Source of the DNA: an uncultured Clostridia bacterium
Lineage (GTDB): Bacteria; Bacillota; Clostridia; Lachnospirales; CAG-274
Length of the DNA stretch: 7,774 nt
Assembly (NCBI GenBank): GCA_946630405.1
Contig: CAMOYW010000030.1
Location: forward strand, 1-7,774
Direction: 5' to 3'
The notes beneath the pieces were generated by a model. It was not told where the DNA came from and searched no databases. It saw only the letters and a program-made list of their open reading frames with translations. The translations under genes and the position numbers were made by a program. Below, piece after piece: positions 6,208 to 7,774 of the stretch (position 1 is the stretch's first letter; every line of letters starts with the position of its first letter).

Positions 6208-7079
6208 TAAACGCGTTTGCTGTCTTTTTCTATATCTCTATGCGTAACTACAACGCTGTGATTATTCTTCTTCAAAAGGGTGTAAAGCTCATTGGCAAGA
6301 GTAACGCTTCTGTGTTTTCCGCCCGTACAGCCTATACCTATAACAAGCTGATTTTTTCCTTCCCTGATATAATTGGGTATCAGGAATTCAAGAAGATCGT
6401 GTGTCTTTTTAAGGAAATCCACGGATTCCTGCCAGTCCATAACATAATCTCTTACAGGTACATCATTCCCCGTAAGCGCCTTAAGCTCCGTAATATAAAA
6501 TGGATTGGGAATAAACCTTACATCAAACACAAGGTCACACTCCGCAGGTATACCGTATTTAAAGCCAAAACTCATCACAGAGATCATAAGCGACTCAAAC
6601 TCCTTATTGTCAAGGAAAATATCGCTTAATTGCTCTCTTAACTGTCTTGTCAATAAATTGGTGGTATCTATTATATAGTCGGATTTTCTTTTTATATCGT
6701 AAAGAAGCTCCCTTTCACGCATTATACCCTGGATAATACGCTCGCCTCTTATGGAAAGAGGATGAGATCGCCTTGTTTCCTTGTAGCGTTTTAAAAGAAC
6801 TTCGTTACTACAGTCAAGGAAAAGTATCTCGTACCTTCCTCCGTCGTTCATAACCTCGGAAAGAACATTGGTAAGTGCGGAGAACATCTTTCCGCCTCTT
6901 ATATCTATACCGAGAGCGACGTTTTCAAGCTCATTTGAAGGAACGGAGCAAAGTTCTATAAATTTAGGTATGAGGCTTGGGGGCATATTATCCACGCAAA
7001 AGAATCCCAGATCCTCCAAAAATTTAAGCACGGTAGACTTTCCCGCTCCGCTCATTCCCGTAACGATAATAAATCTCAT
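6207..7079 (-). CDS. rapZ: RapZ/YvcJ-family P-loop nucleotide-binding protein
   Basis: In E. coli RapZ is an RNA-binding adaptor that directs RNase E to the sRNA GlmZ and so tunes GlmS and amino-sugar supply; the B. subtilis homologue YvcJ is a nucleotide-binding protein with a less clear role. The chosen ATG at 7077-7079 gives 290 residues. Visible are Walker A GMSGAGKS (8-15), FCVDNMPPSLIP (27-38), a Walker B-like ILFLDC (85-90), TRRSHPLS (102-109), SFGFKYGIP (170-178), DLVFDVRFIPNPFY (182-195) and the C-terminal GIGCTGGKHRSV (248-259), a complete family set. A GGAGG seven bases upstream supports this start; an in-frame GTG at 7083-7085 is only one base from it. murB lies 12 bases upstream, as often seen in Firmicutes, but yvcK and whiA, the usual followers, are replaced by def. 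Confidence 0.95.
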   Translation of the reverse strand: MRFIIVTGMSGAGKSTVLKFLEDLGFFCVDNMPPSLIPKFIELCSVPSNELENVALGIDIRGGKMFSALTNVLSEVMNDGGRYEILFLDCSNEVLLKRYKETRRSHPLSIRGERIIQGIMRERELLYDIKRKSDYIIDTTNLLTRQLREQLSDIFLDNKEFESLMISVMSFGFKYGIPAECDLVFDVRFIPNPFYITELKALTGNDVPVRDYVMDWQESVDFLKKTHDLLEFLIPNYIREGKNQLVIGIGCTGGKHRSVTLANELYTLLKKNNHSVVVTHRDIEKDSKRV

Positions 7080-7086
7080 CCTCACA

Positions 7087-7091
7087 CCTCC
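7087..7091 (-). promoter_or_regulatory. Ribosome binding site of rapZ
   Basis: GGAGG on the minus strand, directly after the murB stop (7092-7094) and seven bases before the ATG ending at 7079. It decides between the two candidate rapZ starts in favour of the ATG. Confidence 0.85.
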
Positions 7092-7774
7092 TCATTCGCC
7101 AATTATCTTAACTTCGGGTTCAAGTATCACACCCGTTTTTTCTTTAACAATGTTTTTCACTTCTTTTATGAGAGAAAGCACATCGGCAGCCGTAGCCCCG
7201 CCGTTATTTACAATAAAACCGCAATGTTTAGGACTTACCTGAGCCTGACCCACGTTATATCCTCTAAGTCCACAGTCGTCTATGAGCTTTGCGGCAAAAT
7301 AACCGTGCGGACGCTTAAATGTAGAACCTGCACTCGGGAACTCAACGGGTTGCTTTTCGTTCCTGCTTTTGTTATATTCAGCCATTTGTGCAAGTATGGC
7401 TTCCTTATCACCCTTTTTAAGTTTAAGCCTTGCTTCGATAACGGGAAGTGCTTCGTCTGATATACGGCTTCCCCTATATCTGAAAAAGCAGTCCTCATTT
7501 GTAAGTGTCACAAGCTTGTTTCTTTTAAGTACTGTGCAGCTAATAAGAAGATCTTTTATTTCTCCGCCGTATGCTCCCGCATTCATGCACACCGCTCCGC
7601 CTATCGTTCCGGGTATTCCGCACGCAAATTCAATCCCCGTCAAAGAAGCCTGAGCTGCTGCTTTACTTACTGCAGATAAAAGAGCACCGCTTTGTACTAT
7701 GATCTCGTCGTCCTGTACATCAATATCGTTAAAATTCTTATAAAGCTGTATGATAACACCACGGAAGCCTTTAT
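7092..7774 (-). CDS. murB: UDP-N-acetylenolpyruvoylglucosamine reductase MurB, 5' end outside the window
   Basis: FAD enzyme that uses NADPH to reduce UDP-GlcNAc-enolpyruvate to UDP-MurNAc in cytoplasmic peptidoglycan precursor synthesis. About 226 C-terminal residues are present; the frame is open to the window edge, where my translation reads KGFRGVIIQLYKNF and, further on, VQSGALLSAVSKAAAQAS. The N-terminal part of the FAD domain, roughly 75-80 residues, is therefore missing. Signatures seen are LTGIEFACGIPGTIGGAVCM (FAD-binding), FRYRGSR with the substrate-contact Arg, PSAGSTFKRP with the proton-donor Ser (codon 7323-7325), and LEPEVKIIGE with the catalytic Glu (codon 7113-7115). The lack of the extra tyrosine loop and the GSTFKRP form point to the Gram-positive type II enzyme. 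rapZ follows after 12 bases. Confidence 0.95.
   Translation of the reverse strand, partial: KGFRGVIIQLYKNFNDIDVQDDEIIVQSGALLSAVSKAAAQASLTGIEFACGIPGTIGGAVCMNAGAYGGEIKDLLISCTVLKRNKLVTLTNEDCFFRYRGSRISDEALPVIEARLKLKKGDKEAILAQMAEYNKSRNEKQPVEFPSAGSTFKRPHGYFAAKLIDDCGLRGYNVGQAQVSPKHCGFIVNNGGATAADVLSLIKEVKNIVKEKTGVILEPEVKIIGE

Noticed and set aside
5749..6210. 153-residue plus-strand open frame opposite def
   Set aside because: Fully antisense to a certain def gene with all catalytic motifs. The protein shows no domain and there is no promoter or ribosome binding site.
7641..7643. TTG as a start for a 183-residue MurB
   Set aside because: The frame stays open upstream to the window edge and the translation keeps matching MurB (GVIIQLYKNF, VQSGALL), so the real start is outside the window.

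Overview
The window looks like an ordinary chromosomal segment of an anaerobic Firmicute in the Clostridia. The signs are a six-subunit-type Rnf operon end, strong AGGAGG-type ribosome binding sites, tightly packed housekeeping genes, A/T-paired intrinsic terminators and moderate G+C. A gut Oscillospiraceae or Lachnospiraceae relative is plausible, but the sequence alone does not fix the genus.

Layout. (1) Plus strand, 1-1390: the 3' end of an rnf operon, with the last bases of an upstream gene (probably rnfE), then rnfA and rnfB, closed by a perfect 14-bp hairpin terminator at 1422-1458. (2) Plus strand, 1477-2496: a single A+T-rich gene for a secreted protein with two stalk-like (copper amine oxidase N-terminal type) repeats and a tail I do not recognise. 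(3) A second perfect 14-bp hairpin at 2505-2540 lies between convergent genes and can serve both strands. (4) Minus strand, 7774 down to 2544: one compact apparent operon, transcribed murB (5' end outside the window), rapZ, def, fmt, a YugP-type membrane zinc peptidase, tsaE, tsaB, rimI. Gaps are 11-12 bases or genes overlap by 4-11 bases, so translational coupling is likely.

How the genes work together. RnfA and RnfB are parts of the membrane ferredoxin:NAD+ oxidoreductase that couples electron transfer to an ion gradient. The minus-strand operon joins cell-wall precursor synthesis (MurB) and a regulator linked elsewhere to amino-sugar supply (RapZ) with translation-linked functions: formylation of initiator Met-tRNA (Fmt), removal of the formyl group (Def), the t6A tRNA-modification partners TsaE and TsaB, and the S18 N-acetyltransferase RimI. 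tsaD, the t6A catalytic partner, is not here.

I saw no tRNA, rRNA, CRISPR array, insertion sequence or phage gene. No intergenic stretch exceeds 100 bases. Nothing here amounts to a clearly new biological system; the least explained item is the orphan secreted stalk-like protein between the two terminators.
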